Part shown: one piece after another, positions 58,626-64,000 of the stretch
How the letters are laid out: each line of letters starts with the position of its first letter
Position numbering within the stretch: the first letter of the stretch is position 1
Assembly: GCF_014696675.1 (NCBI RefSeq)
Contig: NZ_JACJQN010000010.1
Coordinates: forward strand, 124,001-188,000
Direction of reading: 5' to 3'
Origin: Phormidium tenue FACHB-1052
GTDB lineage: Bacteria; Cyanobacteriota; Cyanobacteriia; Phormidesmidales; Phormidesmidaceae
Length of the DNA stretch: 64,000 nt
Notes under the pieces: generated by a model
The model's input: only the letters and a program-made list of their open reading frames with translations
What the model was told of the DNA's origin: nothing
Database searches by the model: none
Program-made: the position numbers and the translations under genes

Positions 58626-59750
58626 TTAGCCAACCCCTAAATAATCCAGCGCCATTTGAATAGACTCGCAGTCAACCTTAAAGGGATTTTGAGATGGCCT
58701 AACAGCCCCAGATGGCAGATCAGAAAAATCTATGGTGCTCAAAAACTCTGGGGTGACCTGACCACGCACACCGCACCACTGCCCGTTTAACCCACTAATA
58801 TGACGACGATGGGCCCAGCGGCTGGCCCAACCAGGGGAGTAAAGCTCGACTACCTTAACTCCGCTGCCAGGCCGATCAGAGTTTTGCAGCCCCAAGCGAT
58901 TAAAGGCCATATGACTCAGGGCAGCACCGTGAACAGCTACGACAATTTTAACGTCGCGGGTGATCGACCATTTTTGAGCACAGGTTAAATCTTCAAAGTA
59001 ATAGGTTTTAAAGCCCTTCTCCCCAAGGAACTGGATGACTTCGTCATTGTTACTTAAAGAGCGACTTCCACGGCGAGGGATAAAAATCTTCTCTGCCTCT
59101 AAGGGTTCAGAACCTAAAAACTCAGTCTCATTAAATAACGCCGCATGGACGTTATAAAGTTTTGAATCGATTTCAGCCACCGGCTTTTCATTAATGATTG
59201 GAGAAAACTCGGGTTTGTCTAGACTGGCGGCATCAGGTCGAGCGACCCAGATAGAGATTACCTCCCCGTAGACACTATCATCGGTGTAAATCACAGGGAT
59301 CTTCAATGTCTCAAAGACTTCGCGAGCCAGGTTTGGCGCTCGTTCTTTAAGGATCACATGAACATCGATATTTTGGCCCAGACGTTTACTCAGCATTTGT
59401 TTTGCGAGTAGAGCCGGAGCGGCTATGTTTTCAATGACGTGACCAATGTTGGTGTCTAACTCTGAGCGCCCGTCAAACAAGAACTTCTCGGAGCAATCTA
59501 AGATTTGAACTCCTTTCACCATGCTATACAGCTTTTTATAAAGCTTCCAGCGCTTGGAGCCCCATTTCCGAGGGCCGGTTTGGCCAGAGGTAACATCTAT
59601 CTTTAAATGTAGGGGGTGCAAATACTCCTCAGGCATAAATATTCTCTCGATCGCAGGCCGCAGCGTATCGCCCAGCGCTGTAGGGTGAGAAAAAATCATC
59701 GACGCAGGGATATTTATGGCCGGTAAAACTTCAGCTATCGACAACCCCAT
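58626..59750 (-). CDS. glycosyltransferase family 61 protein
   Basis: The 374-aa protein matches GT61/DUF563. After a long N-terminal part it has EAEKIFIPRRGSRSLSNNDEVIQFLGEKGFKTYYFEDLTCAQKWSITRDVKIVVAVHGAALSHMAFN (about 219-285), which contains the family's RxxxxR, E and HGAxLxN motifs. The end has VVELYSPGWASRWAHRRHIS. No TM or signal segment is seen. It probably adds a sugar to an exopolysaccharide or glycan. Another glycosyltransferase gene lies 283 bases upstream on the same strand. Confidence 0.85.
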   Translation of the reverse strand: MGLSIAEVLPAINIPASMIFSHPTALGDTLRPAIERIFMPEEYLHPLHLKIDVTSGQTGPRKWGSKRWKLYKKLYSMVKGVQILDCSEKFLFDGRSELDTNIGHVIENIAAPALLAKQMLSKRLGQNIDVHVILKERAPNLAREVFETLKIPVIYTDDSVYGEVISIWVARPDAASLDKPEFSPIINEKPVAEIDSKLYNVHAALFNETEFLGSEPLEAEKIFIPRRGSRSLSNNDEVIQFLGEKGFKTYYFEDLTCAQKWSITRDVKIVVAVHGAALSHMAFNRLGLQNSDRPGSGVKVVELYSPGWASRWAHRRHISGLNGQWCGVRGQVTPEFLSTIDFSDLPSGAVRPSQNPFKVDCESIQMALDYLGVG

Positions 59751-60033
59751 AAGATGTGTTTCTCTTTTTCAAAGATGCTTAAAATTTCAAAAGAAAAAAG
59801 GTTAGCTTTTGCATCCGCGAAAACTAACGCAGCTACTTAATTTACACCGACACGTAGTATAAACGCCAGTGTTTATGGAGATTGAGGTTGCATCTTCATA
59901 GCAACCTCTACTAGGTTGATGAACCTTTAGTCGAGCGACCAGCTTTGCATTGCGCCCCTATGAGCACAATGCAAAATCATCAACTGCTCCCAGGCTGCGG
60001 TCTAGGAACAGTTTGATGGCCGCTCAACAGCGT

Positions 60034-61077
60034 CTACATTTGGCTCACTTTGAGGGGAATGCCCGTCGAGGAGCGCCGTGAACCCGGCAGAGGCGTGGGT
60101 CTAGATTTGCCAGTGGCTTTACGGCGCAGTAAGAGATCGACCGGGGGCAACAGTAGAAACGGATCAAAGGCACCAGCCCGCAATAACAACTTAAGCGCTT
60201 GTTTGATACTTTTAGTGACTTTCCACCGACAAAAAGCCGCCTTCCAGACGTCTTTGCGAAACACTCGGTAGGCGACCCGGCGCAGTAACCGCATTTGGCG
60301 ATTTGATAAATCGTTCGATTGCAGCAGATGCTCAATCCGCATGCGGTAGTGAGACCAGCCAAACCAGATGGTGGGTAAGCTGACAAAGTTACCCGGCTCT
60401 CCGGCCACTTCTACCCGTTCTAGAAGACCATTGCGAACCATTTCAGAGTCGGTGACCGTTTCAGTGACCAATCCTTCAGGCAGGGTTGCAATAGAGCCTA
60501 GGGTCGAGAGCTTCATCACAAACGCATCGGCGTCTAGAGGCTCATCGCGGGCCTCAATTTCTAGGTGGTCAAGCGCCGATCGCCGCATTAGTACCTGGGG
60601 CAACCCGCCGGGCCAAGTGGTGAACATGTTGCGCAGGTATTCGCCCCGCGCCTCAATAGTGAAACCTGGCCGCGATATGCTGTCGAGGCTCATGTGACCA
60701 TCCAGTCCACGCTTCATAATTGAAGAGGTGACCGCTACGACCTCCGGATACTCACTCATCACCTGCCCCTTCATCAGCAGGTTGCCGGGCAACATTTCTT
60801 CGTCATCGAACAAAATAGAGACGTAGTCGCCCGTCGCGGCCTTCAGCGCCGTCATAAAGTTTTGAATTCTGGCTACTCGCACGGGCTGACGAATGACCCG
60901 CACGGCAGAGTAGGCGGGCTCCGCCAACAGAGTCTGGGTATCGTCGTCGCTGCAATTGTCGATGACAACAACTTCGAGTTCACCGTCAACGGTTTGGCTA
61001 AGCACGCTATCGAGCGTTTTTCTAAGCTTATTTGAGCGATTTAGAGTAGGAATAACAACAGAATACTTAAGTGACAT
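60034..61077 (-). CDS. GT2 family glycosyltransferase
   Basis: The 347-aa protein has the GT-A fold of GT2 enzymes: SVVIPTLNRSNKLRKTLDSVLSQTVDGELEVVVIDNCSDDDTQTLL (1-50). The nucleotide-sugar/metal loop is YVSILFDDEEMLPGNLL (DDE in place of DxD). The C-terminal part is basic (WKAAFCRWKVTKSIKQALKLLLR). Likely involved in surface polysaccharide synthesis with the GT61 gene nearby. Confidence 0.9.
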   Translation of the reverse strand: MSLKYSVVIPTLNRSNKLRKTLDSVLSQTVDGELEVVVIDNCSDDDTQTLLAEPAYSAVRVIRQPVRVARIQNFMTALKAATGDYVSILFDDEEMLPGNLLMKGQVMSEYPEVVAVTSSIMKRGLDGHMSLDSISRPGFTIEARGEYLRNMFTTWPGGLPQVLMRRSALDHLEIEARDEPLDADAFVMKLSTLGSIATLPEGLVTETVTDSEMVRNGLLERVEVAGEPGNFVSLPTIWFGWSHYRMRIEHLLQSNDLSNRQMRLLRRVAYRVFRKDVWKAAFCRWKVTKSIKQALKLLLRAGAFDPFLLLPPVDLLLRRKATGKSRPTPLPGSRRSSTGIPLKVSQM

Positions 61078-61695
61078 TGATTAAAAAGCTCCAAAGCGTT
61101 AGATATTTCAATCGCGACCTGCCTAGTCTGCCTGTGCCCTCACCACAAACCAAAGTGTTAACGACTGCTTAAAAAGCCAAACCATAGTCCGCCCAGAGCA
61201 TCAGCACTTTATCAAGCCAAGATTTTTTATCTCTCTGTCAGGCATCAACGGCTAACCGTGAAGTACCTCACTGGGTTAGTAACGTAAAAGTAGTTCCTCA
61301 AAATAGTCAATAGCCGATTCTTAACCAATGAAACCCTGCGCGACTTAAGCGCTCAAGTCACCAAGGTCAGGAGTCTAGAGACCTTTAATTTTACTTAGCC
61401 GCAATTTTGGCCTATCCAGTGAATTATTTCAGCAATCAAGGCAGTCAACTACATAATTCCTTCACTGTTGGCACCCCTTCTTTAAAGAAATACTCGGCTA
61501 ATTTCTTCAGCTCGATGTAAGTAATCACCATGGATCAGCTCGGTGGATCCGTAGAACCATCAAGATATTTCTAGCAGGTCGGCGCTGAGCCGAAGGGCTG
61601 GCCCACCCCACAGATCGTGGCCCCTGACTGGCGACGACCTTGACAAGTGTTTATAAATGTTAAATTGATAAAGCGTTTTCACTAAGCCCCCAGAT
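61078..61695. other. intergenic region upstream of uvrA, no gene seen
   Basis: About 620 bases between divergent genes. Minus-strand frames at 61560-61937 are antisense to the uvrA start and not accepted. It must hold the promoters of uvrA and the GT2 gene; no LexA-like palindrome or clear RNA was recognised. Confidence 0.4.

Positions 61696-64000
<2,305 letters not shown>

Overview
The window looks like chromosomal DNA of a filamentous-type cyanobacterium. The HIP1 octamer (GCGATCGC) and its core recur throughout, there is a light-dependent protochlorophyllide reductase, a Ycf46-like AAA ATPase and a type II NADH dehydrogenase, and several short palindromic intergenic repeat families typical of large cyanobacterial genomes recur. 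No rRNA, CRISPR array or complete insertion sequence was seen. One tRNA (Pro, CGG) is present. The right edge cuts a uvrA gene and the left edge cuts the start of an unknown gene.

Layout. 1-8 kb: a small DM13-like protein, a stand-alone elongation factor G, a hexapeptide acyltransferase, a gene-poor AT-rich kilobase, por, and a phosphohexomutase. 8.4-13.8 kb: tRNA-Pro followed by a UPF0175/DUF3368 toxin-antitoxin-like pair, an AbiJ/STM4504-like candidate defence protein, small cyanobacterial ORFs, about 500 bp of degenerate 21-bp tandem repeats, and a class D beta-lactamase. 13.9-35.5 kb: an accessory region of stress/detoxification-type genes, nearly all on the minus strand: SnoaL/NTF2-like proteins, NmrA-type and classical SDR reductases, alpha/beta hydrolases, three AraC regulators, one TetR regulator, an S15 hydrolase, CPBP proteases and small membrane proteins. 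This region is littered with partial copies of its own genes: RidA fragments, AraC and 67-aa-protein tails, CPBP and 99-aa-protein tails, and an SDR fragment. A direct-repeat motif (TAAGAATCTGA, period 22 bp) recurs at five places and may be the binding site of the paralogous AraC proteins.

35.5-38.4 kb: methionine aminopeptidase, a ribbon-helix-helix protein beside a perfect 16-bp palindrome, a 220-bp element whose two ends carry TnsB/TniA-type repeats (TGTCGTCTTAAC), and a DJ-1/PfpI protein. 38.4-51.6 kb: NDH-2, then a polyol-utilisation locus: xylulokinase, PfkB sugar kinase, SorC-type regulator, SDR polyol dehydrogenase, a four-gene ABC transporter (binding protein, two permeases, ATPase) and a mannitol-2-dehydrogenase-family enzyme. 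The gene set matches the mtl/smo loci of pseudomonads and Rhodobacter. In outline, imported hexitols or pentitols would be oxidised to fructose or xylulose and phosphorylated, and NDH-2 could reoxidise the NADH. A Tat-type intradiol dioxygenase sits within the locus.

51.8-64 kb: housekeeping and mixed genes: type 2 IPP isomerase, PyrR, a TerB-like protein, a candidate small RNA with its own terminator, an S10 carboxypeptidase-like protein, a DUF1361 membrane protein, the Ycf46-like ATPase, two glycosyltransferases (GT61 and GT2), and uvrA running off the end.
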